In this document: positions 1 to 9,237 of the stretch, piece after piece
Layout: each line of letters opens with the position of its first letter
Numbering within the stretch: the stretch's first letter is position 1
Assembly (NCBI GenBank): GCA_042867185.1
Contig: JBHZQV010000019.1
Coordinates: 1-64,000, forward strand
Source of the DNA: Xylophilus sp042867185
GTDB taxonomy: Bacteria; Pseudomonadota; Gammaproteobacteria; Burkholderiales; Burkholderiaceae_C
Direction of reading: 5' to 3'
Length of the DNA: 64,000 bases
The notes under the pieces: generated by a model
The model's input: only the letters and a program-made list of their open reading frames with translations
What the model was told of the DNA's origin: nothing
Database searches by the model: none
Made by a program: the position numbers and the translations under genes

Positions 1-31
1 AGTAGGTCATCGTCAGGCTCCTACAGCCCGT

Positions 32-65
32 AAAGCCCCCGCCTCCCACAAGGAGCGGGGGCTTT
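32..65. terminator. GC-rich hairpin, probable terminator
   Basis: An 11-bp perfect stem (AAAGCCCCCGC at 32-42 with GCGGGGGCTTT at 55-65) closes a short loop. It lies downstream of the minus-strand amidotransferase gene and of whatever lies left of the window. It is followed by only a short T run, so it may work in either direction. No gene is visible in bases 1-174. Confidence 0.6.
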
Positions 66-174
66 ACCCTTTGGGGCATCGGAAATGCATGCGCTTTGCT
101 ACTGGGTGCCGCAACCGTGTCGACACCCCCTTGGATGTCCCGGACAAAAGAACGGCGGTAACGCCGTCGATGTT

Positions 175-960
175 CTAGCGCCGATCGCCGACGCGCACAT
201 GCAGCGCGCCATCGACAAACACTTTCAGCTCACCCTGTCCGAACGCGGTCCACTCCTCGTTGCTCGTCAAGGGGGCCGTCACGATCATCGCCACGCGGTC
301 CTGCGGTGTGGTGCACGACGCGAAATCGATGCTGAGTTCGTCGTCTTCCAGTTCGGCCGGCATGAACGGATGCCGGCGCTCCAGGTAGTACAGGTTCGTC
401 GAGGCATGCGCCCACAGGGCCTGGCCGTTCGACAGCAAGAAGTTGAAGGTGCCGTGCGACGAGAGCTGCGGCACCAGCTCGCGCAGCGTCAGCGTCAGCT
501 CGTCCACGCTCGGCACCGTCGCATGCGATTTGGCCAGTTCCTGCATCAGCCAGCAGAAAGCGGCTTCGCTGTCGGTCGCACCGACGGGACGGAAATTGCC
601 GTGCAGTCGCGGCACGAACTGCTTGAGGTCGCCGTTGTGCGCGAAGACCCAGTACCGCCCCCACAACTCGCGCACGAACGGGTGGCAGTTCTGCAGGTTC
701 ACCGGCCCCTGGGTCGCCTTGCGGATGTGGGCGATGACGTTGCGGCTCTTGATCGGGTATTTGCGTATCAGGTCGGCGATCGGCGAATCGATCGCCGGCA
801 GGTGGTCGACGAAATGGCGCAGCCCCAGCTCTTCTTCGAAGAACGCGATGCCCCAGCCGTCCGCATGGTCGCCGGTGCGACCGCTGCGCTGCGAGAACCC
901 CGAGAAGCTGAAGGCGATGTCGGTGGGGGTGTTGCAGTTCATGCCCAGTAGTTGGCACAT
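175..960 (-). CDS. Class II glutamine amidotransferase (YafJ-like)
   Basis: 261 aa, the usual length of the YafJ family. After removal of Met1 the N-terminal residue is Cys2, the expected nucleophile of Ntn-type glutaminase domains that release ammonia from glutamine. A DGWGIAFF block (about residues 35-42) and a HIRKATQG block followed by NCHPF are typical of the family. There is no synthase domain, so the ammonia acceptor is unknown. It lies 3 bases downstream of the exporter gene on the same strand, so the two are probably co-transcribed. The start is fixed by the need for Cys at position 2. Confidence 0.9.
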   Translation of the reverse strand: MCQLLGMNCNTPTDIAFSFSGFSQRSGRTGDHADGWGIAFFEEELGLRHFVDHLPAIDSPIADLIRKYPIKSRNVIAHIRKATQGPVNLQNCHPFVRELWGRYWVFAHNGDLKQFVPRLHGNFRPVGATDSEAAFCWLMQELAKSHATVPSVDELTLTLRELVPQLSSHGTFNFLLSNGQALWAHASTNLYYLERRHPFMPAELEDDELSIDFASCTTPQDRVAMIVTAPLTSNEEWTAFGQGELKVFVDGALHVRVGDRR

Positions 961-963
961 CGC

Positions 964-2466
964 TTATCGGTTCTCCGGGGCAGGCGTGGGAAGAGGATCG
1001 GCTGCGGCCGGCTTGGGCGTGCGCAGTTGCGAGGCCGCGGCCAGTGCCACAAGGCAGAGCAGCGCCAGCATGATGAATGTCTCGTTGAAGGCGGCCAGCC
1101 GCGCCGTGCTGGTGACGGGATTGGTGAGCGAATCGCCATGCGCCGCCAGCCGCCATTCCAGCACGATGCCGCAGAGACTGATGCCCGCCGCACCACCCAG
1201 CATGCGCACGAAATTGATCACGCTCGCGCCCTGGGAGATGAGCGACGGGGCCAGTGGCTGCAGGGACCCCAGGTTCAGCGAGGGCAGGATGAACCCGAGT
1301 CCGATGCGGCCCAGGATCGCGAACACCACCAGCACCCACAGCGCCGTCTTCAGCCCGACCACCACCATCAAACCGAACGAGGCCGCCAACAGCGCCAGGC
1401 CGATCGAGACCAGGATGTAGGTCGGGTGCCGGTCCGCCAGCCGACCCACGCCGGCGATGGTGATCGCCAGCACGATGCCCGCCGGCAGCAGGATGGTGCC
1501 GACCAGCGAAGCCGACAGCTGCAGCCCCAGCTGCATGTATACCGGCAGCAGGTAGGTGGAGCCGAACAGCGCGGTGCCGTAGATGAACGACACCACGCTG
1601 CCCATCGCGAACTGCCGGTAGCCGAACAGGGCCAGGTTCATCAGCGGCTGCGCGCCGCGCGCGGGCATGCGCCGCTCCCACCAGATGAATGCGACCAGGG
1701 CCGCGACCGCACTGATCAACAGCGAGGCAGCCTGCACGGGACCGTCGCCGTGCAGCGAAACCAGCCCGTTGAGCAGGCACAAGGTGCCCACCGCGGCCAG
1801 CATGAGGCCGCGCCAGTCGATCGCCGCACCGGCGCTGCGCTGGGCGGCGACACCGCCCGGCGCGTTGGTCGGCACGAAGATGCGCGCCAGCCACAGCGAG
1901 GCCAGGCAGAACGGCACCACCATGAAGAAGATCGAGCGCCAGCCGAACAGGTCGACCAGCAGCCCGCCGATGCTCGGCCCGATGGCCGGGGCCAGCACCA
2001 CGCCCATGCCGAAGATGCCGCTGGCGCGCCCCTGTTCGTGCGGCGCGAAGGCACGCAGGATGATGATCGCCGGAATCGGCTGCACCACGCCGGCCGCCAG
2101 CCCCTCGGCGACGCGTGCGCCCAGCACCAGAGAGAAGGCGTTGGCGAACCCGCCGACCACGCCGCCCGCCAGCAGCAGCAGCATCGCGCCCATATAGGTG
2201 CGGCGGTAGCCATAGCGGTCGAGCAGCCAGGGCGTCGCCAGCATCGACACGGTCATCGCGACCATGAAGCCCGACGATACCCACTGCGCCCGCTCCTGGC
2301 CCAGCGCGAAATAGTGGCTCAGGCCCGGGATCGCCACGTTGACGATGGTCGACGACATGATCGACGCCATCGTGCCCACCATGACGCTGAGCAGCACCAG
2401 CCAGCGGTAGCGCGGGCCGTGCCGCTCCCGCAGCGCGGTGTGGGAGGCGTCGGCGGTAGCGGTCAT
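964..2466 (-). CDS. MFS multidrug exporter, DHA2 (EmrB/QacA-type)
   Basis: 500 aa, with a short polar N-terminus followed by many hydrophobic helices, consistent with the 14-helix DHA2 layout of the inner membrane. The first helix region reads MVGTMASIMSSTIVNVAIPG, the usual DHA2 opening (normally LDxTIVNVALP). An R-rich cytoplasmic turn (WLLDRYGYRRTYM) follows helix 2. It probably exports hydrophobic compounds by proton antiport. No EmrA-like adaptor or regulator sits next to it; the amidotransferase follows at 3 bases. The substrate cannot be told from sequence. Confidence 0.88.
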   Translation of the reverse strand: MTATADASHTALRERHGPRYRWLVLLSVMVGTMASIMSSTIVNVAIPGLSHYFALGQERAQWVSSGFMVAMTVSMLATPWLLDRYGYRRTYMGAMLLLLAGGVVGGFANAFSLVLGARVAEGLAAGVVQPIPAIIILRAFAPHEQGRASGIFGMGVVLAPAIGPSIGGLLVDLFGWRSIFFMVVPFCLASLWLARIFVPTNAPGGVAAQRSAGAAIDWRGLMLAAVGTLCLLNGLVSLHGDGPVQAASLLISAVAALVAFIWWERRMPARGAQPLMNLALFGYRQFAMGSVVSFIYGTALFGSTYLLPVYMQLGLQLSASLVGTILLPAGIVLAITIAGVGRLADRHPTYILVSIGLALLAASFGLMVVVGLKTALWVLVVFAILGRIGLGFILPSLNLGSLQPLAPSLISQGASVINFVRMLGGAAGISLCGIVLEWRLAAHGDSLTNPVTSTARLAAFNETFIMLALLCLVALAAASQLRTPKPAAADPLPTPAPENR

Positions 2467-2497
2467 CAGGGGCGGAGGGCGCGAAAGGCGCGGCGCG

Positions 2498-2689
2498 TCA
2501 GCCGCGCGGCTCGGACCAGAGCTTGCCGCCGGTGGCCCAGTTGTGGCGCTGGATGTCGGTGATGATCACGTCGACCGAATCGGGCGAGCCGCCCAGGATC
2601 TCGACCGACACGCGGGTGATCTCGGCGACCAGCTTCTGTTTCTGTTCGACCGTGCGGCCTTCCATCATTTCGACATGGTACGTGGGCAT
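2498..2689 (-). CDS. 4-oxalocrotonate tautomerase family protein
   Basis: 63 aa, exactly the size of small 4-OT tautomerase subunits. It begins MPTYHV, so Pro becomes the N-terminal catalytic base after Met removal. The core pattern (about one helix from residue 14, then VDVIITDI and the C-terminal WATGGK) fits the beta-alpha-beta fold that assembles into hexamers. No aromatic-degradation genes adjoin it, so it may be a stand-alone tautomerase of unknown substrate. Confidence 0.85.
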   Translation of the reverse strand: MPTYHVEMMEGRTVEQKQKLVAEITRVSVEILGGSPDSVDVIITDIQRHNWATGGKLWSEPRG

Positions 2690-2713
2690 CGCGGTGTGTT
2701 CCTTGGGGAGTGG

Positions 2714-2983
2714 TTAAGGGGAAATCGACGGGCCGATGATAGAAGCCGCGACGGCACACCGCGCGCAGAGGCAGGCCCGCCCCCGCAGCGACGTCGGGAT
2801 CGCGGCCAGCGCGGCCGGATCGACCGCGCCGGGCGCCATGCACCAGCAGCCGGCGGCGTCCTCGGGCCGGCCGCTTTCCGCCATGGCGCAGCCGTTCGGC
2901 CTGCCGCAGACGACGCACCATGTGGCGTCGGTTCCGGCGCCGGAATCGGCGGCCGGCAGGGAAGGAGAAGGCATCGTCGCCAT
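2714..2983 (-). CDS. Cysteine-rich CWC-type small protein
   Basis: 89 aa with paired cysteines (WCVVCGR, GCAM, CWC, CLCARC) matching the cysteine-rich CWC family of small proteins, likely a zinc-binding module. The CWC triplet is at about residues 46-48. Function is not known for the family. The start used is the first ATG in frame. It ends 24 bases upstream of the tautomerase start, so the two may share a transcript. Confidence 0.7.
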   Translation of the reverse strand: MATMPSPSLPAADSGAGTDATWCVVCGRPNGCAMAESGRPEDAAGCWCMAPGAVDPAALAAIPTSLRGRACLCARCAVAASIIGPSISP

Positions 2984-3030
2984 GGCGAAAAGTCGAAGGT
3001 CGGGATGGGTTTGCAGGTCGAAATTAGCAG

Positions 3031-3086
3031 TGCAATAGGCTTCTGGCCTGCGCCGTTCAAAGGCCGTCAGCTATTTATTCGATAGC
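3031..3086 (-). repeat. Dispersed GATAGCTG-type palindromic repeat, copy 1
   Basis: Read on the minus strand, this stretch has an AATAGCTG core, a short GC stem and an AGGCC tail, the same plan as the copies at 10171, 37733 and 49092. It sits just downstream of the TonB receptor gene. Divergent copy, assigned by eye. Confidence 0.5.
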
Positions 3087-3099
3087 GGCGGGCCTGCCG

Positions 3100-5274
3100 T
3101 CAAAACCGCCGCTCCAGCTCCACCCCCGCATACACCGCACGCCGCAGCGCCGGCTCGAAGAAGCGGCCGTTGCCCTCGTTGACGATCACCGAGCCGGCAT
3201 AGCGGCGGTCGGCCAGGTTGTCGATCCGGACGAACTGGCGCAGCTTCCAGGCGCCGAACTCCTGTTGGAACCGGGCGCCCAGGTTGAAGACGGTGGCGGA
3301 CGCGGCGAAGTCGGTGTTGCGGTCGTCCACCGCCACCTTGCCGGTGTGCCGCATCTCCAGCGTGTAGATGCCTGGCAGGCGGCCCGGCTCCCACGCGATC
3401 TGCGCATAGGCCTGGCGTTGCGGCAGCCCGGGCATGCGGTTGCCCGCGGCGACGGCCTGGCCGCCGGAATTGAAGCCGTCGGCATAGGTGGCGCGCATGA
3501 AGGTCAGCGCCGACGACAGCGTGAACCGGCCCAGTTGCGCATCGCCCGACAGCTCCAGCCCGCGGCGCTGGGTCGCGCCTGCGTTCTGGAAGATCGACCG
3601 GCCGCCGGTGTTGGTGGCGACCACGATCTCGTCGCGGGTGCGGGTGTCGAAGACGGCCGCCGTCCAGGCGCCGACACCGTGCCGGCCGCGCAGGCCGGCC
3701 TCGGCGCTGCGGCTGGTGCTGTCGGCCAGCGACGTGTTCAGTCCGCTCTGGCCGGCGCGGGGATAGGCCACTTCGTTCAGCGTCGGTGTCTCGAAGCCGC
3801 GGCCGATGCTGGCGAACGCCTGCAGCGTCGGCGCCAGCCGCCAGCGCACGCCGCCGACCGGCGAGGTGCCGCTGAAGCGGGTGGCGCCGCTGTCGTTCGG
3901 GTTGCCCGGCACGATGTAGCGGTCTTGCGATTCCAGCCGCACCCGCGAGTGGCGCAGACCGGCGGTCCAGGTCCAGTCGGCGGTTTCCCATTCGGCCTGC
4001 AGGTACGGGTCGACCGTGGTGGCGCGGTTGACCTCGTTGCGGCGCAGCGTGCCCAGCACGCCCAGGGCGGTGGGCGCCGCGGCGCTGCCGGTGAAATTCT
4101 GGAAGCCGCGGCGCAGCTCGCGCTGGGTGTCGGCCGCCAGGCCGGCGGTGACGGTGAAGCGGCGTGCATCTTCGCCGCTGCCGGTGGTGCGGTCGAAGCG
4201 CCAGCGGGCGTTCCAGCCGCCGTAGTCGCGGTCGAGGTCGATCACGCCGCCGGGGTGGCCGGCGGGTGTCTGCACCGTGGTCGGGATCGCCTGGAACTGG
4301 GTCAGCGCCCGCTGGCCGGCATAGGCGATGAACTCCACCTGGTGCCCGCCGCCCAGCCCCTGCTGCCAGGCCAGGCCCAGCTGCGACTGCTCGACGTTCT
4401 TGCGGGTGTCGTACAGCAGCGCGTTGGGCGTGGTGCGGCGCGGGTCGGCATCGAACTCGGCCCGGCTCAGGCCGAGCGGGTCCTGCGCGAAGCTGGTCTG
4501 GCGGCTGGCCAGCAGGGTGAGGCGGCCGGCCGTCTCGCCCTCGCCGTGGCGGCGCGACAGCTTCAGGTTGCCGCTCTGCCGGTCGGCGGCCGACTGGGCG
4601 CGCGGCCCGTCGGTGGCGAAGCGGGAGGCGTCCAGCGCATAGCCCCATTCGCCGACCATGCCCTGCGCCTGGGTCGAGGCGCGCCAGAAGCCGTCGGAGC
4701 CGACCGCCAGCCCGCCGCGCACCGTGGTCGGCGCCCGGCCCTCGGCGGTGGTGAGCGCGATCACGCCGCCCGACGATGCGCCGTACAGCGCCGAATACGG
4801 CCCGCGGATCACCTCGATCCGCTCGGCATTGCCCAGCGGGAAGTTGGCGGTCTGGCCCTGCCCGTCGGGCGCGCTGGCCGGAATGCCGTCGACGAAGAGC
4901 CGCACGCCCCGCACGCCGAAGGTCGAGCGCGCCCCGAAGCCGCGGATCGACAGCTGCAGGTCCTGCGCGTAGTTCTGCCGGTTCTGGATCACCAGGCCGG
5001 GCACCCGGCCCAGGCTCTCCGACAGGTTGATCTGTAGCTGCCCGGCGCGGATTTCCTCGCCGTCGACCACGTCGATCGAGGCCGGCGCCGTCCACCGCTG
5101 CCGGTCGGGCGCGGCGCCGGTGATCACCATCGGCTGCAGCGTGCCGACGGTGTCGGTGGCGGGGCCCGCGGTCTGTGCAGCGGCCAGCAGCGGGGAGCCG
5201 CATAGAACGCCGGCGCAGGCCAGGTGCAGACGCAGGCGAGGAAAAGGCGGGTGGGACGAAGTGGGTGCGGGCAT
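3100..5274 (-). CDS. TonB-dependent outer-membrane receptor
   Basis: 724 aa from the ATG at 5274, chosen because a signal peptide starts there and ends near LLAAAQT. The plug domain follows, with VIRGPYSALYGASSGGVI being its classic C-terminal motif. The rest is a beta-barrel ending in a terminal aromatic (ERRF). There is no N-terminal STN domain, so it is a plain transporter rather than a signalling one. The substrate is probably a ferric chelate or other scarce metal complex. No Fur-like site was seen upstream and no transport genes adjoin. Confidence 0.88.
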   Translation of the reverse strand: MPAPTSSHPPFPRLRLHLACAGVLCGSPLLAAAQTAGPATDTVGTLQPMVITGAAPDRQRWTAPASIDVVDGEEIRAGQLQINLSESLGRVPGLVIQNRQNYAQDLQLSIRGFGARSTFGVRGVRLFVDGIPASAPDGQGQTANFPLGNAERIEVIRGPYSALYGASSGGVIALTTAEGRAPTTVRGGLAVGSDGFWRASTQAQGMVGEWGYALDASRFATDGPRAQSAADRQSGNLKLSRRHGEGETAGRLTLLASRQTSFAQDPLGLSRAEFDADPRRTTPNALLYDTRKNVEQSQLGLAWQQGLGGGHQVEFIAYAGQRALTQFQAIPTTVQTPAGHPGGVIDLDRDYGGWNARWRFDRTTGSGEDARRFTVTAGLAADTQRELRRGFQNFTGSAAAPTALGVLGTLRRNEVNRATTVDPYLQAEWETADWTWTAGLRHSRVRLESQDRYIVPGNPNDSGATRFSGTSPVGGVRWRLAPTLQAFASIGRGFETPTLNEVAYPRAGQSGLNTSLADSTSRSAEAGLRGRHGVGAWTAAVFDTRTRDEIVVATNTGGRSIFQNAGATQRRGLELSGDAQLGRFTLSSALTFMRATYADGFNSGGQAVAAGNRMPGLPQRQAYAQIAWEPGRLPGIYTLEMRHTGKVAVDDRNTDFAASATVFNLGARFQQEFGAWKLRQFVRIDNLADRRYAGSVIVNEGNGRFFEPALRRAVYAGVELERRF

Positions 5275-5410
5275 GGGGCGGTGTGGCAACGGGGCCGCCA
5301 CAGCAGGGGCCCACGCGGCGAGTCTGGCACGTCGGGTCCGCGGTGGTGTATCGAGTTCCCCTTGTCCCCAGGCGGCCACGGCGCGACCGACCCGGATCCC
5401 GCGCGCCCAA

Positions 5411-5436
5411 AGAAAACGGCGCCCGAAGGCGCCGTT
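5411..5436 (-). terminator. Rho-independent terminator after the fasciclin gene
   Basis: On the minus strand AACGGCGCC-TTCG-GGCGCCGTT is a perfect 9-bp stem with a UUCG tetraloop, followed by TTCTTT. It lies about 110 bases past the stop of the fasciclin lipoprotein gene. Confidence 0.8.
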
Positions 5437-5542
5437 CGATCGCGGCGTTTTCCTGCCGACCTCAGAAGAAAAAACTGCTGCAGCCGGCTTTGCGCAACGG
5501 CAGGCTGCTACACAAACCGTAGCGGCCTGCCGGCAGGGCCGA

Positions 5543-6247
5543 TCAGCTCGGCAGCAGCACCTTGTCCACGACGTGGATCACGCCGTTCGACTGGTACACG
5601 TTGGCGGTGGTGACCATGGCCATGCCGCCCTTCGAGTCGGTGATGACGACGTTCGGGCCGCGCATCATGGCGGTCAGCGTGCCGCCGCTCACCGTGCGCA
5701 GCGTGGCGCGTCCGCCGCCGGCCGCGATCTGCTGGCCCAGGGCCGCGGCGTCGATGCGGCCGGGCACCACGTGGTACGTCAGCACCTTGGTCAGCATCGG
5801 CTTGTTGGCCGGTTGCAGCAGCGTGTCGACCGTGCCGGCCGGCAGCGCGGCGAAGGCGGCGTTGGTCGGGGCGAACACGGTGAACGGGCCCAGGCCCTTC
5901 AGCGTCTCGACCAGGCCGGCGGCCTTCACCGCGGCGACCAGGGTCGTGTGGTCTTTGGAGTTGACGGCGTTGTCGATGATGTCGCGCGAGGCGTACATCG
6001 GCGCACCGCCGACCATCACCGGCGCCATGCCCGGTGCGGCCATGCCGGCACCGGCCATCGGAGCGGGTGGAGGCGGTGGCGGCATGCCGTTGACGGCCGG
6101 GCCGTTCGGCGTCATCGGACCGGTGCCGCCGTTGGTTGTGGCGACATTGGTACGGGCATCGGTGCCCGACATGCCCGAACCGGACATGCCGCCTGCGCAG
6201 GCGGTGAGAAGCGCGGCAACGCCGGCGGCGACGAGGATCTTTTTCAT
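5543..6247 (-). CDS. Fasciclin (FAS1) domain lipoprotein
   Basis: 234 aa. The N-terminus is a lipoprotein signal (MKKILVAAGVAALLTAC, lipobox Cys17), followed by a low-complexity linker rich in Gly, Met and Pro (to about residue 80). One FAS1 domain fills the rest: the H1 region reads GPFTVFAPTNAAFA and the H2-like end reads NGVIHVVDKVLLP. Such proteins are usually surface or periplasmic adhesion modules. A GGAG-type ribosome binding site precedes the ATG. Confidence 0.9.
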   Translation of the reverse strand: MKKILVAAGVAALLTACAGGMSGSGMSGTDARTNVATTNGGTGPMTPNGPAVNGMPPPPPPAPMAGAGMAAPGMAPVMVGGAPMYASRDIIDNAVNSKDHTTLVAAVKAAGLVETLKGLGPFTVFAPTNAAFAALPAGTVDTLLQPANKPMLTKVLTYHVVPGRIDAAALGQQIAAGGGRATLRTVSGGTLTAMMRGPNVVITDSKGGMAMVTTANVYQSNGVIHVVDKVLLPS

Positions 6248-6420
6248 GGAGGTTCTCCGGATGGTTGGTCAAGGGGGGGACGAATGGGCGCGGCACCCAC
6301 CGCAGCCATTAAGCGCCATCGCTTGTCCTGTTTACGCGGCGGCTCCCTGTTCGGTTTCGTAGGACAAGGCGCCGAGCTGTGCATCCGTAGCCAACCGTGC
6401 TTCACGAGCGCACTGCCCCA

Positions 6421-6452
6421 AAAGAAAAGCCGCCTGGCAGGCCAGACGGCTT
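6421..6452 (-). terminator. Rho-independent terminator after malate synthase
   Basis: The minus strand reads AAGCCGTCTGGC, CT, GCCAGGCGGCTT, then TTCTTTT: a 12-bp stem with one mismatch and a T-rich tail, about 30 bases after the glcB stop. Confidence 0.8.
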
Positions 6453-6481
6453 CTCCGCTACGCGGCAGCGAAGACCGGTGG

Positions 6482-8677
6482 TCAGGCCGCCGCTGCCTTC
6501 ACCTTCAACCGCCAGGCATGCAGCAGCGGCTCGGTGTAGCCGCTCGGCTGTTCCACGCCCTTGAACACCAGGTCCTGCGCGGCCTGGTAGGCGGCGCTGG
6601 TCGTGAAGTTGCCGGCCATCTTGCGGTAGAGCGGATCGCCGGCATTCTGGCCGTCGACCACCGCGGCCATGCGCTCGAAGGTGGCGTTGACCTGCGCTTG
6701 GGTCACCACGCCGTGCAGCAGCCAGTTGGCGATGTGCTGGCTGCTGATGCGCAGGGTGGCGCGGTCTTCCATCAGGCCTACGTCGTGGATGTCGGGCACC
6801 TTGGAGCAGCCGACGCCCTGGTCGATCCAGCGGACCACGTAGCCCAGGATGCCCTGCACGTTGTTGTCGAGCTCCTGCTGCTTGTCGGCATCGCTCCAGA
6901 CCGGGTCGGGCGAGACCGGCACCTGCAGCAGGTCGGCCAGGATCGTGTCGCGCACGCTGGCGGCGTCGGTCTGCTCCAGCTCTTTCTGCACCGCGGCCAC
7001 GTCGACCTGGTGGTAGTGCAGCGCATGCAGGGTGGCGGCGGTGGGCGAGGGGACCCAGGCGGTGTTGGCGCCGGCCTTGGGATGGGCGATCTTCTGCTCG
7101 AGCATCGCGGCCATCAGGTCGGGCATCGCCCACATGCCCTTGCCGATCTGCGCCTTGCCGCGCAGGCCGGCCGACAGGCCCACCAGCACGTTGTTCTTCT
7201 CATAAGCGGCGATCCACTTGGTGGTCTTCATCTCGCCCTTGCGCAGCATCGCGCCGGCCTGCATCGCGGTGTGCATCTCGTCGCCGGTGCGGTCCAGGAA
7301 GCCGGTGTTGATGAAGGCGACGCGCGACGCGGCCTCGGCGATGCAGGCGGCCAGGTTGACGCTGGTGCGGCGCTCTTCGTCCATGATGCCCAGCTTGACG
7401 GTGTTGGCGGGCAGGCCCAGCAGTTGCTCGACGCGGCCGAACAGCGCGCTGGCGAAGGCCACCTCGGCCGGGCCGTGCATCTTGGGCTTGACGATGTAGA
7501 CGCTGCCGGCGCGCGAGTTGACGATGCCGTCCTTCTCGACGCTGCGCTTCAGGTCGTGCAGCGCGATGGTGGTGGTGACCACCGCGTCCAGGATGCCTTC
7601 GGGAATCTCCTGGCCGCCGTCCCACAGGATGGCCGGGTTGGTCATCAGGTGGCCCACGTTCCGCAGGAACATGAGCGAGCGGCCGTGCAGCCGCACCTCG
7701 CCGCCGGCGGCGCCGGTGTAGATGCGGTCGGCGTTCAGGCTGCGGGTGATCGTCTTGCCGCCCTTCTCCAGCGACTCGGTCAGCGTGCCCTGCAGGATGC
7801 CCAGCCAGTTGGAGTACGCGAGCACCTTGTCGGCCGCATCCACCACCGCCACCGAGTCTTCCAGGTCGAGGATGGTGGAGAGGGCGGCCTCCAGCACCAC
7901 GTCCGACACGCCGGCCGCGTCGGTCTTGCCGATGGCGGTGGCGCGGTCGATCTGGATGTCGATGTGCAGGCCGTTGTGCACCAGCAGCACCGCGGTGGGC
8001 GCGGCGGCGTCGCCCTGGTAGCCCAGGAACTGGGCGGGGTTTTTCAGGCTGGTGGTGCCGGCCGCGGTGGCGACGGCCATCGCGCCGTTCGCGACGGTGT
8101 AGCCGGTGGCGTCCGCATGCGAGCCGCTCGCCAGCGGCGCGGCATCGTCCAGGAAGCGGCGGGCGAAGGCGATGACCTGCTCGCCGCGCTTCGGGTTGTA
8201 GCCCCGCCCCTTCTCGGCGCCGTCGGCCTCGGGAATCGCGTCGGTGCCGTAGAGCGCGTCGTACAGCGAGCCCCAGCGCGCGTTGGCGGCGTTGAGCGCA
8301 TAGCGGGCGTTCAGGATCGGCACCACCAGCTGCGGGCCGGCCTGCAGCGCCAGCTCGGCATCGACGTTGGCGGTGGTGGCCCGGATCTTGGCGGGCGCGG
8401 GCTGCAGGTAGCCGATCGATTCCAGAAAAGCGCGGTAGGCCGGCATGTCCTGGATCGGGCCGGGCCGGGCCTTGTGCCAGCCGTCCAGTTCGGTCTGCAG
8501 CCGGTCACGCTCGGCCAGCAGGGCGGCGTTCTTCGGCGCCAGGTCGTGCACGATGGCGTCGAAGCCCTGCCAGAACACGCTGGCGGCCACGCCGGTGCCC
8601 GGCAAGACCTTCTCTTCGATGAAGCGGTGCAGTTCGGTGGCCACCTGCAGGCGGTGGACGGTGGTGCGGTCGGTCAT
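6482..8677 (-). CDS. glcB: Malate synthase G
   Basis: 731 aa, the length of isoform G. It condenses glyoxylate with acetyl-CoA to give malate in the cytoplasm, the second step of the glyoxylate route. Family marks include VEDSVAVVDAADK-like text after DLED (about residue 275), GRSLMFLRNVGH, VKPKMHGP, FINTGFLDRTGDEMHT and TAWVPSPTAATLHALHYH. It stands alone with its own terminator. The LysR gene at 9238, separated by one small ORF, is a candidate regulator. Confidence 0.96.
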   Translation of the reverse strand: MTDRTTVHRLQVATELHRFIEEKVLPGTGVAASVFWQGFDAIVHDLAPKNAALLAERDRLQTELDGWHKARPGPIQDMPAYRAFLESIGYLQPAPAKIRATTANVDAELALQAGPQLVVPILNARYALNAANARWGSLYDALYGTDAIPEADGAEKGRGYNPKRGEQVIAFARRFLDDAAPLASGSHADATGYTVANGAMAVATAAGTTSLKNPAQFLGYQGDAAAPTAVLLVHNGLHIDIQIDRATAIGKTDAAGVSDVVLEAALSTILDLEDSVAVVDAADKVLAYSNWLGILQGTLTESLEKGGKTITRSLNADRIYTGAAGGEVRLHGRSLMFLRNVGHLMTNPAILWDGGQEIPEGILDAVVTTTIALHDLKRSVEKDGIVNSRAGSVYIVKPKMHGPAEVAFASALFGRVEQLLGLPANTVKLGIMDEERRTSVNLAACIAEAASRVAFINTGFLDRTGDEMHTAMQAGAMLRKGEMKTTKWIAAYEKNNVLVGLSAGLRGKAQIGKGMWAMPDLMAAMLEQKIAHPKAGANTAWVPSPTAATLHALHYHQVDVAAVQKELEQTDAASVRDTILADLLQVPVSPDPVWSDADKQQELDNNVQGILGYVVRWIDQGVGCSKVPDIHDVGLMEDRATLRISSQHIANWLLHGVVTQAQVNATFERMAAVVDGQNAGDPLYRKMAGNFTTSAAYQAAQDLVFKGVEQPSGYTEPLLHAWRLKVKAAAA

Positions 8678-8813
8678 GGTCGTGGCTCCTGGATCGAAGT
8701 AGAGGCGGTCTGGCGAATGCCATCACGCAACTGTATTCGAGACCGGTGCAGCGATTAATCGCTCCGCAGAGCGTTGAATCATGACAAATCCGCACGAATC
8801 GCGGGCGTCCGGG

Positions 8814-9035
8814 CTAGCCGTAGTGCAGCACCCACTCGATGCCCTGCTTGTACGCCGCTTCGATGGCGGTGTCTTCGGTCAGGTGCACGCCGCGCTCCAC
8901 CGCGATTTCGCGCGGGCGGCTCGGCCAGACCTGTTTCGAGATGGTCAACGCGGGCGCGAACTTGCCGCTCTCTACCGGCTTGGCGGTGCAAATCAGATCG
9001 TAGTCTTGGTGTCGGAACGTCTTCGTGGCGGCCAT
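8814..9035 (-). CDS. Small uncharacterised protein, 73 aa
   Basis: 73 aa, charged and without a signal peptide or membrane segment, ending GIEWVLHYG. The start at 9035 is set by a GAGGGAC ribosome binding site six to seven bases upstream; the longer open frame upstream has no such site. The composition (YDLICTAKPVESGKFAP, then a helix EDTAIEAAYKQG) looks like a compact alpha/beta fold. It lies between glcB and a divergent LysR gene. Function unknown. Confidence 0.65.
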   Translation of the reverse strand: MAATKTFRHQDYDLICTAKPVESGKFAPALTISKQVWPSRPREIAVERGVHLTEDTAIEAAYKQGIEWVLHYG

Positions 9036-9237
9036 GATGTCCCTCGTGCGCCGAAAAACCCAGTATGCCCTGTTGGCATGCTTCCAAAGAGCCTTCCGGC
9101 GGGTCTGCGGCCCAGGTGTTGGCGCAAAGCATCGCCCACCGGACAGGGCGCATGGGAGGGTACAAGCAAAGGCCGTACCGGAGCCGTTCCCGCGGGCTGT
9201 GGAGTGGCATCTGCACCCGGCCAATAATCGACATCGC

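Noticed and set aside
952..2562. Long plus-strand open frame over the exporter gene
   Set aside because: It is antisense to a clear DHA2 exporter and has a Gln/Arg/His-rich, low-complexity translation typical of shadows in GC-rich DNA.
5027..8758. 1243-codon plus-strand frame
   Set aside because: It runs antisense to the fasciclin and malate synthase genes and has no domain; GC bias keeps it open.
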